From: Aquila chrysaetos chrysaetos
Taxonomy: Eukaryota > Chordata > Aves > Accipitriformes > Accipitridae
Length of the DNA stretch: 64,000 nucleotides
Direction of reading: 5' to 3'
Assembly: GCF_900496995.4 (NCBI RefSeq)
Contig: NC_044009.1
Coordinates: forward strand, 40,075,505-40,139,504
The translations under genes were made by a program, and so were the position numbers. The notes under the pieces were generated by a model that did not search any database, had not been told where the DNA came from, and worked only from the letters and a program-made list of their open reading frames with translations. How positions within the stretch are numbered: the stretch's first letter is position 1; the number at the start of each line of letters is the position of its first letter. Positions 1 through 12,330 of this stretch are shown piece after piece.

Positions 1-1567
1 GTTGTACGTAAGGTTATGCTATCAGGGGACTGAATAATGATCAGGCAGCTCCTCACATATGTCAGATGCTGACTCCTTAAATAGCCATAGAAATTGTGAA
101 ACCTCTTTTAATTTAGCACAATTATTCAGATTAAACTTTAGTAATATCTGCTTGTATGTTGAGTTGACCTACAGGATCCTTATTAAGAGCCTGTATGCTG
201 CCTCACATTCAGCAGCAGTGGTGTTTTCAGTGAGCAGTGGCATCTGACAAAAAGTCCAAAAAATATGACAAGAACAGAGAGAAACAGAAAAAAAAGTTAA
301 AACTTCCCAGGAGAAGAAGGGTCTGACCTAAGCAAATGGAAATTCAGCAGCGTATGCTTTGTGCCTTGTATCCTCAGAAAATCCTAAGGAGGAACACTTT
401 GTAAAATTAAAGGACAGTAAATTTAAAATCTGAAAAGAAATGTCTTTACATCACATATTGCTGATGGAATTCACTGTCCGAAGAAGCGGCTGAGAGGGAG
501 AGAGGGTATGACTGATGGCCAAACGACTTTGACACTCAGGAGCACACCATAGCATCCAGCTCCTGAGGAACTGCTTGGGCTGGTAATGGTGCTCCCTTCA
601 GGTGGGACAGCTGCAGGGATCAGGAGAGGGACCCGGCATCCTTCCATCGGAGAACAGAAATAGGGTTAACGTTCCTCTCAGTCCATGGCATTTGTTATTC
701 TTAAGAACTGTCAAACTGGGTATTTACAAGGTCCTTAGCACTGCTGTGGTAAAGGATTTAATTCTATTCAATACACTGTGCCCTCTTTGTGAGTGTGCTG
801 TCTTCCATTTACAGGCAATAGCAGCCAAAATCCTGAATCCCAGGTTTGTGACCAGCCACCAAGCCAGTACCCAAGGGACAAGAGCGGTGTCAGCAGCAGT
901 AGCAAATGCCATCTTCCAATAGACCTGTCCAGAGGAAAAGGGGGAAGAGTACTTGAAGACAGTCACAGTGTTTGCCTGACCCACAGTTCAAGGTGAAGTC
1001 TCGTTTAATGACACAGGTCTCCATGTTTACTTTGTGACAGAGATTGTCCCAAATCTTTTCAATCTGTGGGTAAATGCTGACTTTTCTAACATGTTATTCT
1101 GAAGCCTCGCTTGATCATTATGATTACAAGGTAATCTCATAACCAAAGACTTTTAAGTGCTTATGGAGTGCCTGGGTTCAAAACGATCTGTCTCACTTTC
1201 TCTACTCGGTTTTCTCTGCTTCAAATGAAGATCAGTATTTGTCATAAATATCCCAAAGACAATTCCTATCCATGGATAAAAACTTTTACAGATAAGAATG
1301 TAAATTTTTGTTATTATGGAAATTACCATTTTAAAAAGCACAAATAAAAGGAGTTTCATTATCCTTTTAAGAGGGAAATTCTTTAGAAATTATGGAAAAT
1401 AGCCTTTCCTCATAATTCAGTTTTATACAAATTGAACATAAACTCTTTCTGAGAATATGAGAATAAAGAAAGAACATTTTTCCAGAGCTGCAGATCAGTG
1501 GAGACTGCCTTTCAGGAGAAGAAACTTGAGTTTCCCCCCGGGAGCTGATCCCACACATGACTTTCAG
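1..1567. other. unassigned intron or intergenic sequence
   Basis: No gene or repeat is recognised. A pyrimidine tract ending in CAG near 816 could be a splice acceptor, but the frames after it are short and match no known domain. If the plus-strand exons at 1568 and 11986 are real, this stretch is an intron of the same gene. Confidence 0.3.
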
Positions 1568-1612
1568 GAAGACCAGCCACGGCCACCAACAGATACACCG
1601 TTAGAGCCAAAC
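1568..1612 (+). CDS. candidate 45-nt coding exon, unrecognised
   Basis: A 45-nt block lies between an acceptor (ACTTTCAG) and a strong donor (AAC|GTAAGC). It is open from end to end and encodes 15 residues, EDQPRPPTDTPLEPN, a proline-rich acidic linker. Its length is a multiple of three, so both flanking phases can be 0. That would join in frame to the exon at 11986, about 10 kb downstream on the same strand. No domain is visible. Both splice sites are plausible, but a block this short can arise by chance, so the link to the downstream exons is inference only. Confidence 0.2.
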
Positions 1613-4600
1613 GTAAGCCTTTGGGGGAATGTGATCTGACAAGCAGCTGCCACTGCTGAAAACTTTCTTTGTAGACCCTGACATCTGGCTTCTTCAGCTG
1701 CCAAGCTTGGCCTCCTCCAAGGTGCCACAGGAGACAACTCGCTGCAGCAGGTAGGAAACCGGGAGGACAAAGATCATAATTTGATGTGACTGGGAGGTAG
1801 GAGGCGAGGTTGGCTAGATGTAAGGCACTAATTTGCAAGCCCTTTGTGACTCCTTTTGTTTTCTACTGGTTTGCTCATGACTTTGCAGTTCTAGATGCAT
1901 AAATTATGGCAGTAGAAGAAGGGAAAGGTGAAAGAAAGGAATGGGAAGGGTTACAGTAGAACTTTTAATCTATGTTTGCGTGTTCAAAAGATTGGGGTAA
2001 TTTGATGTGGCTTCAAACCAAAGCTCCAAATCCAAGTTCCTCGCTACGTCTGAAAAGGATGTGTACAGCAATATTGAAGGTATCAGCAGAAAGAAGTGAG
2101 ATGGGGCGAGTAGTCATGCATTAGCGATATCTGAGCTTCAGACAGTGAGGATGAAAATGGAGGTTGACAAGGTGGTGGTCTCTTGAACCACCCTGGATGT
2201 TGGGCACCTGGTGACTGGAGACTCACATGAGCTCAATATGGCATGGCAACGGTCAGGTCTGTGTCTGGAGCTCAGCTCCCCACTGGTGTACAGGGTTTTT
2301 GTTTGATGCACAGAGCACTAGCACTTCAATCCCTTTTCAGGTGCAGTTGAGACCAGGCTGAGGCGTTTTCAGATCCTGAATAAGCCAAGATTTCATTTCA
2401 AGAGGTGGTCGCTTGAGGTCTGAATGGTGAGACAGGGTGAAGGGAAGTTCATGTTGCTATGCTAGGCGCGACTGCATCGTCACAGTGAAAACAAGGTGTT
2501 TGTTTTCCGTGGCTTGCCAACTGCTGGCTCTACAGGGAGGGAGGAAAAGACCAAGATGAGTCACTTTCTGAAAGCAGGGTTTCGTACTCCTTCCTCTGAA
2601 GTATCTGGTCCCAGTGTGGGAGACAGGCTAGGTCACTTGTTTCAGCGAGGATAGCACTTTGTGTTGCCTCTTGGCACTGTGCAAATATCTGTTTTCCAAG
2701 AAGTTTAAATGGTTCTTTTCTTTATAATAATTTTTTTGCATATAATTGACTGAACTGCTTTGTTCAAAACTTGGCTCCTACCTAGACCTCAGTGAGGAGG
2801 AAAAGAAATTGCCTGAGTTTAAATGCTCCCCTGTTTATAATTCAAACACTGCAGTATGGAGCTATTGCGTGAGAACTGGGAAGTGAACCTGACCACAAGC
2901 CAGCTCCTCACAAATGTGAAACAAATGTCAACCTTTCATTATCCGAGATAAAATGTAAGGCAAACAGCTACAGAGGTGATTCACTTTTTAACCTATCTCA
3001 TTGAAGGATGGAGGTATTCCTAGCAATGTGGAGGAGTGTCGTTACCATAAATATTTTAGCTTATGGGTCTTTAGCAAAAATCTTTTATATCCAGTATACA
3101 GTTATCGCCAGGAATTATTAAATAGTACCTTTTAAAATCTACCACAAGATGGCAGAGTTGGACTTAGAACAATTGCATTTTTCTGTAAACTAATGACTCT
3201 GAAACTTCATACTATAAAAATGTCTTTGTGTCCTGTAGAGAGCAAACAAACAAGAGCCAGTCATTCAAGAAACATCTTCCCATGGCATGGAGTTGCACAT
3301 CTGTATAAAACCAATAGTAGCAAACAAACTAACCAGCTCTGTCTAGACCTAAAGTCAGACACTGAAATGTGGGCTCCCTTCTGAATACCCCTGGCCACAG
3401 TGGAGGGAATTACCTGAATCATGATGTGTAAGAGAATTGAGGAGTGATTTGGTGGTACCTCTATTTTTTCCAGGGTCACGCAAAGTAAAAAGCCAGCCAG
3501 CAGAAGCTGCAAGCTGATTTCCAAAGATGCCAGAAATGCACATGATGGCCCACTGCTAACAGCCAGTGTTACCATTAAACTTCCATGAATACATCTACTA
3601 TAAAGAGAAAGCTGTACACTTCTTGGAAAGTGCTGACGCTTACAGATTGTTGCTGCTAAGCAGCTCCTTCCAAAACCAATATCTTCCTACAACTACAGTG
3701 GTGTCTCCCACCCAGTAAAGTTGCTGTCTTGAGGGGTATCCTGAGAATCAGATTTCCTGTGCTTCAAAATGGTCATACGATCCCCAGGATGCCGATCACC
3801 AACATGTTGTACACCAGGCCCCTGCCGTTTCTGCATGCCGAAACGAGGTAGGGAGAGGGTGTGTGGAAGTGATGGAGATACTTCACTATTAGGAAAGAAG
3901 TTAGCAACATGTGCCCAGGTCTCTGGAAGCACAGGTCAGCATTGCTTGGCTGCTGACAGCAGAACGATACAGACTCCTATGGGGAAATCTGGCTCTGTCT
4001 GTACACCTTCGGACAGCTCTGAAACCATACGCAGTCTCCCTTAGCTGTGTGAAATTTTGTTGTTGGGTGGCTAGAAGATAGCTTAGGCCATGCTCAGTTA
4101 TCACATCGATGGGATGGGATATGATGATTTTGAATAAACTTCTGGCTAGTTACATTGTAAACATGCAAGCGTGCACACATGTAAGTATCATATATGGTAT
4201 AAATACATGTTATAAATTCCTGGCCAGATATGCTGCCCTTTGGAGATTAAAATGCCAGCCTAGGGTTATTTATCCATAGAGAGCCTTGCCTGTGCATCTC
4301 CCACCTTTCTAAAATAGCTCATTCCACTCTTTCCAGGTTTCCGGATATTTTTTAGCACTTTCAGTGCCCGGTTGAGGTGCGATTTTCCCTTTTCCACTAG
4401 ATGGCAGATTGTCATAGTTGAAATACTCCTCCTGGTCCATTAATGAGCATCGCCTACTTGCCAACTTTGTATTTGAACTGTTTCATGTACAAAGAAAACA
4501 CTAAAACCAGAATAGATACGGTGATGCACTCTTCACCAATTTGTTTAAAATTGAACAAGTTCGTTTGCTTAGTTATAGAACTTACTACACATCGGTCTGA

Positions 4601-5209
4601 CATTTCGGTACGTATGCAGCAGGAGGCATGGTTCCTGAGAGCGCTTTGCAGATCCATACTACCTGTACAACTACTTCAGGGCTCTTCAGGAAGGACTGTG
4701 TTGGCCAAACCACTCCTGTACAGAACTAGGACATGTGTGCTGTGGCTCTCTGGGATTTCTGGACACAGGGCATCTCAAAAAGTCCAGCACTATGACACAA
4801 AACAATTTTTTTCCTCTCCGAACCCTATAGGAATTGAACCTACTTTATAAGAGCTGATCGATCTCCTAGTTGTGTATTGCAGAGTTTTTCAGTGCCCTTT
4901 TCCCTTGTAAGTGGTGAGCTCCCTTCACCAGAGCAGGTCCAGGTCTTTAAAATGTCGCAGCAATAAAATCTGCAGTTCTGATGCTCCTGTGCTTCTGTGA
5001 CGTTCTCCAGGTTCCAGTCCTGGCTTCAAAATTCAAAGCAAACTCCGCTATAGCTACCAGATTTTTTCTGTTCCACTCAAACCCATAAATTGTTACAGAC
5101 CCCTGGAAAGATGACCTTGAGTCACAGGACCGTTCAGCTGGGTCCAGGTTTTCTCCTCTAGAATTTGTTATTTACAACTTTAAGAAATTCTTCTGGGGAT
5201 GGGCTTGTG
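1613..5209. other. no recognisable feature
   Basis: Mixed-composition sequence with only short chance open frames. A possible acceptor and donor pair around 1696-1750 is weaker than the neighbouring candidate exon. No repeat family was recognised. Confidence 0.4.
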
Positions 5210-5280
5210 CTAGTGTCATTCACTGAGTTTAATGGATTTTTTCCAGCTTTACTTTGGTGTAAGAGAGATCAGAGTCGGTC
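5210..5280. repeat. ancient short self-complementary repeat (MITE-like)
   Basis: The segment has the pattern of a widespread old amniote repeat: a gtgt-ATT core, a motif close to CACTGAGTTTAATGGA, then a CCAGCTTTACTTTGGTGTAA arm followed by GAGATCAGAGTC. A related copy lies at 20029-20108. I recognise the pattern from turtle, crocodile and bird DNA but do not assign a family name. The copy is degraded and no target duplication is visible. Confidence 0.45.
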
Positions 5281-6521
5281 CTGTGGATTTCTCCCCTACC
5301 AATAACTAAGTTTGCTATAGTGCTCTCCTGACTCCGCAGTCTGTGCTAGGGAAGTAGATTAGCTGTTTAAGCGTCAAGCTGTCTCCATCTAAAACCACAG
5401 CGCAGAAGATTTCACATGCCCAGCTCAAACAGCGATGGGGATTTGAGCTCCTTTAGTTGCAAAGCAGCCACTGGCACCTGAAATTTCACTTCTGAAGGAA
5501 CATGTGTGAGCTTTGCATACAAAGGCAAATAACAAATTTCACTTCTGGAGGCGTCAGCTTTGTCATGTGCTGTTGCCTCAGCAATAGGGGCCTTTTAACA
5601 GCCCCAGAGAGGTGTGATGTACTCACACCTATGTGTATCTGTTTTCCTAAGTCTAGTGCAAGTCTTTCAAACTTTCATTTGCGAGTATCAATGTTTCCTA
5701 ATAGGTTTTCAAAGGCATGGCGTAATCTCCCACTTTCCTACGACCTAGGTAAGGGGCATCTTGCAGTACTAATTGGAGCCTGTCACAGCTGGACTGACCT
5801 GTTGGACTGTGGCAGCATCAGGCACACAAAGGTCACCCAACCTCTTCTGTTTTGTAAATGATGCCCAGAGCTGGCCGTGTCCTGGAAGGTGGTGATCTTG
5901 CTTCTTCACACATCTAATTTGAATAACTCCTGTCGTGGTGGATTAGCACTGATTGGACGTAATAATCAGTACAATCCTGCTGCCCCCTGCTGCTGGGAGC
6001 TTCCTTACCCCTGTTATATGGTAATCTTTTCCACGCACTTTTGTAGATGTCAAGCTGCCAACGCAATTCTCTGGGTTTGTTTGCCTGTTCTTTCCCTGCC
6101 CCAGGATCCTACTGGTTTGTTAATGTAAAAGGTGGATTTGCAGATCCATCTCTCAGGGAGGGTTTGGCTCTTCAGAGAGCTGTACAAGTCCAGCAAATAC
6201 AGCCGTGTGGAAATACTTCTTTTTCCCCGGACGTAGCCGTTCCTTCAGGCTCCCAGCCTGCTTCAAGCCCATTCCCGTTTGTGTCCATCTGTAATTTGCT
6301 GCAAGAGACATTTGTTGCCAAATATTGTTTTGACTACACACAAACAGAAGATCCCTAGAAACTATCTGAATTGATCTAATGGAAATCTGAAGACCCGTGG
6401 CAATGAACAGACCAGTTATACGGCAATGACAGGTTTTCTGTGCATAAAAAGCTTGTGACTAAAAATCCAATACTTCATAGACTGCAGAAGAGGGAGCTTT
6501 ATATCATTTCCAGCTCACTAA
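5281..6521. other. no recognisable feature
   Basis: Several overlapping short plus-strand open frames (5502-6358) have no recognisable domain. A CTAG|GTAAGG donor at 5750 lacks a convincing partner acceptor. No repeat was recognised. Confidence 0.35.
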
Positions 6522-6610
6522 TAGTGTTGCCAACTCTCATGATTTTATCATGAGTCTCATGATATTCTTCTTAAAAGCTTAGTTTCTGGAGTCAGGCAAT
6601 TACATGAGAA

Positions 6611-6651
<41 letters not shown>

Positions 6652-6911
6652 AAACATTCTTTTCTTAGCAGCAAGTTTCTAGCCCTGCTGCTTCCAAGGA
6701 GGAAAAAGAAGGAAAGAAGAAAAAGAAAATAGAAAAAGCTTTAAAACATGACCTGGGTTTGTCCTGAAGACTCAAAAAAACCCAAGAATGCAAACCAAAA
6801 GAGGTACATAGATATTACTGTTTGCTTGTTTCTTTTTAATCTTGTGGGTTTTTTAAAAGCCAACCTCATGCCCAACTCATGATTTTTGAATGCTTGGGAT
6901 TGGCAACACTG
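6522..6911. mobile_element. hAT-like non-autonomous DNA transposon (MITE)
   Basis: The block is bounded by inverted termini. AGTGTTGCCAA at 6523-6533 is the exact complement of TTGGCAACACT at 6900-6910. With one more base at the right end the terminus reads CAGTGTTGCCAA, which fits the CAGTG-type ends of hAT elements. Inside the ends are subterminal motifs related to CATGATTTT and ATCATGAG, repeated in both orientations. There is no transposase frame, so the element was mobilised in trans. I see no clean 8-bp target duplication, so the copy is probably old or one edge has eroded. A (TC)n tract expanded inside it. Confidence 0.6.
6613..6649. repeat. (TC)n microsatellite
   Basis: A nearly pure TC dinucleotide run inside the hAT-like element, likely polymorphic in length. 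Confidence 0.9.
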
Positions 6912-7037
6912 TTTTGACAGGCTTAATACGTATGTGTAGCACTGGAAGTCCTGTTGTGGCATTTATTTTTAGAAAAGCTATTTTAGCTCATTTGGCGCAT
7001 TCTTTATAGCTCCATCTACCTTGTGTAGTTAGACTCA

Positions 7038-7108
7038 TGGGGCCAAATCCTTCGCTGGAGCAAATTAGAGCAAGACCAATGATTTAAACCATCTGGAGAT
7101 CTAGCCCA
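7038..7108. repeat. ancient self-complementary repeat (MITE-like)
   Basis: The left arm GGGGCCAAATCCTTCGCTGG is roughly complementary to the right arm CCATCTGGAGATCTAGCCC. This is the arrangement of a very common old amniote palindromic repeat whose arms read like GGCCAGATCCTCAGCTGG. The middle is shortened. The family is recognised by pattern; no name is assigned. Confidence 0.5.
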
Positions 7109-10100
7109 TGGTGCAGTCATCTGGCTTTACTGGCAAAGGGATACAAAATATAGTCCCAATAACATTTTTTAAAACTCCATAAAATGTGCCTAAAATAGTC
7201 TTTCGTCGTTCTGGAGCAGATGTGGTATATACAGAGAACACAGGACAGAAAGCTTCAGAGCGTTTTCTTGCTGCTTGTCTGAGAGCATCCCCATAGCTCG
7301 CTGCATCAGATCTGCCTCTTGTGGGTTTTGTAGTCCTCCCATGCACTGCACCACAACTGAGCTGCTGCTTAAGCGTGGCTGTGCTGGGTGCTGTAAAATC
7401 ATCTTCACGTGTGTGATTTCCGTACCAGGGAGTCACCTACTGTGCTCCCTTTTCTTCACAACCTTTTACCCATTGCAGTGAAACCATGCAGCTTAGCATG
7501 CATGAAGGAGCCCCTCAGATAATATGCCACGCTCAAATCTCTTTGTGCTGGGCTCTCAAAAATCCTCCAAGGTCAGACAAGGTCAGTGCCGCTCTGGGGT
7601 TGGATACCTCAAGGACCACAGAGGAGCTGCAGGAAGCGGACTTGGTGACTCAGCTGATGGCAGTACTCCCACTGGTTCAGCACTGAGACGATGCCCCAGC
7701 ATGACGTGAGAAGGCAATGTTTGCTTGGACATCCTTCAGACGAAGTGCAAGGTGGGGATTCTGACCACTTTGCTTCCAGAAGATCTTACAGACCTTTTTT
7801 GTAGGAACAAAAATTGGAGTATCGTTTCTGGAGACTGAAGTGCTCAAGGAAATGTGATTGCTAATTCAAATCTAGGGAAAAGTATTTTTTAAAAATATGT
7901 AATTCATTCCCAGCTCTTCCTCCAGATGTTCTGCAGTAAGAGTCCCCATAGCATCATGCAGAGTTCCTGGATGTCACTAAACCATTCCACTGTGTTGGCT
8001 GCAATTCTTGAGGCTGAGTTCCCTTTGCTGAACTGTACCAGTGTTAGAGTTGTTCAAAGCTGCTCTTTGACTTTCATTTCTGTGACTGTATTGTTGACAC
8101 TGCACTAGAAGCCTGTGAGCCCCTCTCCTACCATTCAGTAACTCCGGTGACAATCACCAGAGCAAATTAAACATCAATGCTCTGAGCCTCTGTAGTACCT
8201 TCTGCTCAGCTGTCTCAAGTTGCTTCATGGAAGCTGAGCGTTTTGCAGTTCACAACAACTCTCTTCAAATATGGTGGTGGGAAGGAGACCGCAGCTCAGC
8301 AGCTCAGTTGCAAATTGTGCAATGCCCTGAACCACACTTGTGGCTGGAGCTCTTTGCTCCCAGGAAACCATTGTAACTAGGATGGCCCATTTCCTCGGGG
8401 ACTGTACCCATGCAAGACCCAGGGCTCGCCGTGGTCTTCTGAACTGCAGGTTTTGTTTGTTGTGGGCTTTCTCGTGGTTCTGCCTGCGTCACTCCTTGAT
8501 TGAGTTATTCTCCTACAATACAGTTTGTGCTTTCTACCTTTGGCTATAGGGTATATGCTGTCTCATGTTACATCAGCTCGACCTTTTTTCTGTGTTTGCT
8601 TTGGGTTTTTCTCTGGACTCATCCAGAACCTGATTAAATAACTTCGTCCTGGGCAGTTAACTCTTTAGAAAAGCTGGAGAAAATGGGCATTGGCCAGAGA
8701 GCATTTGGAAAGAAACACAGAGATAGGCTGTGTGCAACACCCCCAGGAAGGTCACGGACCCAACGCAGGCTGGTGGAAGGCACTGTAATACTCTGTAGAC
8801 TCACTCTCTTCTTGTCATGGTCTTCAAAGGTGGCACATGCTTCAGACGGTAACTGTGATGTCCTCTGAAAGCCAAGGAAGAGGCTGGGCAAGCACAATCC
8901 TTTGGGCTATACCTGATTAATTTTACCACGATTTATTTTTCTGTGGTCAGAAGGGGAAAATATAATCTAGTGGCATAAGAAAATGTTTCCCGGGTTAAAT
9001 ATGTTCCTATCGGAATATTGCATGTTTTTCAGACAAGTTGTGGGAGGTGTGTTGAGAGAAGTCTTAGGACGGGGCAAACTGTTGGGCTGCACCCGGTCCT
9101 GTGAGTTACCAGCCCTGTTCTGGGGAGACCCTACCGCTGCTTAGGGGTGCTGTGACTGAATGACAGAAGGACTTTAAACAGTATTCTTTCTGATATTTGG
9201 AATTTATTAATAAGTCAGGACTGCTGGGCTGTATTCAGTGTTTGTCAGCATCTCGAGATGATCTTTGCAGAGAGGAATGTTGTTCTTTGCATTGATTACA
9301 ATCTGCATGGTCAGTACGGAGGTGTTCACACCTTAAGCACCTGGCTTGGGGAAGCTCAGCTCCCCTTGGGGCTGCCTGGGCGGCTGGGGGAAAGCACAGC
9401 TTCTCCAAAGAGGGATTCACAGCAACAGCCTGACTTGCGTGCTCTGACATGACCCGTGCGCAAGTCTCTCCCTCTGCATTGATACATAGGGAACCTAGAG
9501 CAATACCCTCCTAGACTAGATGCTCAGTGTGGTGCCCATGTTTTCTGTCATTCTCACCATGTTACAGTTAGTATTTAGGTTATGTCATGTTGGCTCTGCC
9601 AGCTGGAATTGAGAATTTTGCAGTGATACTAGAAGATTAATTGGCCTATTAATAGGTCATATTACTACAGAACCAGATGTATCCCACATTTTTATATCAA
9701 CATGATGTCATGGGGTTTTTTGCATGTTTTATGCCAAACAATTTTGTGATTGCTGATTCTGAGGAAATCGAGGATTAATAAACTACATATTAGTAACATA
9801 ATCTCTCTTCTCCTTGCATGTAAGATCGTTACTACAGTCTGTTTTCTGGGATTTGTCCACTTCAAATTCTGGAAATCTCTAGGGGTGGAATTTATTTGGT
9901 ATTGGTTTGTTTATTAGTATAAACGTTGTAACTTGCATTCTGTTTTGGCAAACTCAATTTGAATGCATGCATTGGAAACAATGGATTGAAATGACTGAAC
10001 GGTTAGAAGGTGGTAGAAATGCATTTCAGACTTTTGGTGAAAGTTTATGTGGTCCTTGCTAGTCACCTTCTGCTAATGCCATTTTTCTATAAATATATTA

Positions 10101-10394
10101 ACAGATCTAAATTGTCTTGGATTATTAAATAGCTACTGCACTTAAGCCAAAGACACTTACATTGCAGTGGTGCTCAATGTGATTCTAATGTATAGAAGTT
10201 GCACATTTATCTTGTGTATGGCTACATGATCTAGTATATTATCTACCACTGAGGACTATATCCCATCTGCTTAGCACGAGACATGCACAGATCATCTCTT
10301 TTGTGTAAAGCCAGAAGGATTTAGGCTCTATTTTGGAAATGTTTGGGTTCTTTCTGGAAGAAAGGAATTATATTAGTGTTATAGAGCTACTTAC
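7109..10394. other. no recognisable feature
   Basis: Short chance frames only, for example 7486-7686 on the plus strand and 8634-8897 on the minus strand. No domain, RNA gene or repeat family was recognised. Confidence 0.4.
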
Positions 10395-10415
10395 CTGTAC
10401 ATATGATCCTAGAAA
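10395..10415 (-). other. candidate 21-nt microexon
   Basis: Read on the minus strand, a long pyrimidine tract ending TTGTTATCAG is followed by exactly 21 nt and then a consensus donor, ACAG|GTAAGTAG. The 21 nt keep frame and are open in two phases: phase 0 reads FLGSYVQ, and the phase starting with one borrowed base is also open. Both splice sites are far better than background, and they are placed as in neuronal-type microexons. No flanking minus-strand exon is identified, and the UGC motif often seen upstream of SRRM4-dependent microexons is absent. The host gene is unknown; one candidate is a minus-strand transcript starting in the 16.6-18.9 kb CpG island. Confidence 0.35.
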
Positions 10416-11769
10416 CTGATAACAAAGAAAAGAGAGAGAGTGAGAAGTGTTTTAGTTCTGTGGAAAGGTTTGATGCTGTGCATTTCAATGGAAATAACTT
10501 TTGTCTCTGTGGATGTGTAACTTTATAGCATCAGTTCCCTAAGTATATGTAAAAAGTATTCTGCCAGTAAACCACTTCTTGTGTAGGCAATATGCATATT
10601 TATTGGCAAAACATATACACACTGTCATCTGTCAAATATTTTACATGTTATTCAATTTCAAATGAGTAGAATAAAATAACTGCATTAGGCTGCAGTATAT
10701 TTGTAAAACATATCTATTTTCTTATCATAAGAGGAAGTTCTGAACCTCACTAGTGATTGTAGTCCATAACACCAAACCCTATTAAGCAGGGTATAAAATC
10801 TTGCTGTGGTGGCAGTTTGGGTTGTGCTCCCTTTGTGAGGAGCACTGAGCAACACATTAAGTTCAGCAGAGAACCTAGAGAAAAGGGGTATCCAAGCATT
10901 AATCATTCATCTCAATGCTTCATAAAAGAAATCTCAGTGAAAACAAAAGCAGGAAACTCAACTGTTCTGAGAAGCACTTTAAAGTAACACTAGTTTCAGC
11001 TACCAGGTATTTGCACTATCAATCAAAATATATTTATTTATCAGTTGAATCATATATTAAAACTTCAGGCTATGCAGAATAAGAGGCAGAAGAGAAATAT
11101 TGAATGTATACATACAAAAACACTGAAGCCTACACTTTCTGGAAATAATACATAAATGTCATTTGCTGACAGAAAAACAGATTGTTGTAAAAGGAACTCC
11201 AGAAATGACCTGACATCAGAATCACAATTTCCTGTGTCACAGGTTAGTGAGAAATTGCTTCTTTACAGCCTAACAATTCAAGGAATAATGACCTAACATT
11301 GTTCCACTGTGAATTGGGGCCAAGAGATATATTTTTGCAGGTAGCAACAAATAAGAACAAACCTTGCAAAGAACTAGAATGCATAAATCCTAAAGCACAC
11401 CAGAGAATTCACCAGTTTTGACATAAGCAATCTATAAACAATATAACCAATTTGAAATGTATTAAGTATGATTGCAAGCATTGCTTGTCTCTTCAGCAAA
11501 ACCAGGCTGGACCTCTGTGGGCAGTACATAGGAGGGCCAGTAATTAGGAATTTGGGGTCCCTCTGATTCCAGATGTTGACGGCACTCATTTATTCAACAA
11601 ATGTAATGGAAATTCACATTGGCTTGACAGAGTTTTCAGAGACCTCATGCTGTTCAGCTAGCGGTTTCATACACCTGTGTCCACATTTTTTGCTCATCAT
11701 TATAAGATGTTAGTCAAGATTTATAGTAGAGGATGGGTATTTTGGATATCTGGCTTGAGATAACTCACA
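10416..11769. other. no recognisable feature
   Basis: AT-rich sequence without a supported exon. The minus-strand frame at 11374-11589 shows no domain. Confidence 0.4.
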
Positions 11770-11840
11770 GGCACCTGATTTTCAAAGAAGGCAGGCTACC
11801 TCTGAAAATTTGAGTACTGAAAATTAGGAGCCCTTTCCAA
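11770..11840. repeat. ancient self-complementary repeat (MITE-like)
   Basis: CACCTGATTTTCAAAG is mirrored by CTCTGAAAATTTGAG about 20 bases later. This is the hairpin layout of a common old amniote repeat with arms like CCTGATTTTCAGAGG. The copy is short and degraded. Confidence 0.4.
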
Positions 11841-11985
11841 AACTCTTAGCATTTATACACCTTTGGCTGTCATTCTGCAACCCTTGGAGATGTTGTCTTG
11901 ACAAAAGGGTCCTCAGTACACAAGGACTCTAAGATGTGGACAATATGGTCATATTCTTGTTTCTAATCTTTTTATTCCTTTACAG

Positions 11986-12097
11986 CCTCCTAAAACTAGG
12001 ACTAGTGCAACAGTCCATGCTTTTGCTGAAATGCCATCTGGAAGATTTTTAATACCTCCGAAAGTCTTAGAAAAAGTGACTTACAAAAGCAAATAAG
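11986..12097 (+). CDS. coding exon of unrecognised gene, with in-frame stop
   Basis: An excellent acceptor (pyrimidine tract ending CCTTTACAG) precedes 112 nt that end at a strong donor, AAG|GTGAGA. One frame is open for 36 codons, from PPKTRTSATVHAFAEM to PPKVLEKVTYKSK; the other two frames are closed. That frame meets TAA at 12094-12096, one base before the exon end. The leftover base gives phase 1, which is the only open phase of the next exon at 13263. The gene may therefore once have read through here, a CAA-to-TAA change being the simplest cause. Alternatively this is the true terminal exon in an unspliced isoform, which would use the poly(A) signals at 12317-12330. The product is not recognised. 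The upstream phase is 0, and the preceding exon is not established. Confidence 0.5.
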
Positions 12098-12316
12098 GTG
12101 AGATGTTTTCAAACATTTTATATACCCTGAAAGTCAGGGCAGCAGAAAGAAAACTGAGCTCTGACAAAGGATTTCTTCTTGAGACAGCACTACCTAGTAG
12201 CTTGAATTTGGGTCTAGGAATTGGGATTTCCTTTCCAGCTTTATCAAGGACTCTTTATCTGGCCTTGGACGAGATAAGCGTTAGATATCCTAATTAATAC
12301 TTATGGAACCATAAAG

Positions 12317-12330
12317 ATTAAATGAATAAA
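12317..12330 (+). terminator. poly(A) signal pair ATTAAA / AATAAA
   Basis: ATTAAA at 12317-12322 and AATAAA at 12325-12330 are followed by a T/G-rich stretch (TTTTTTGGCTGGGGG), the layout of a vertebrate cleavage and polyadenylation site. It would serve a transcript that reads through the donor at 12098 and ends with the TAA at 12094. Confidence 0.45.
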
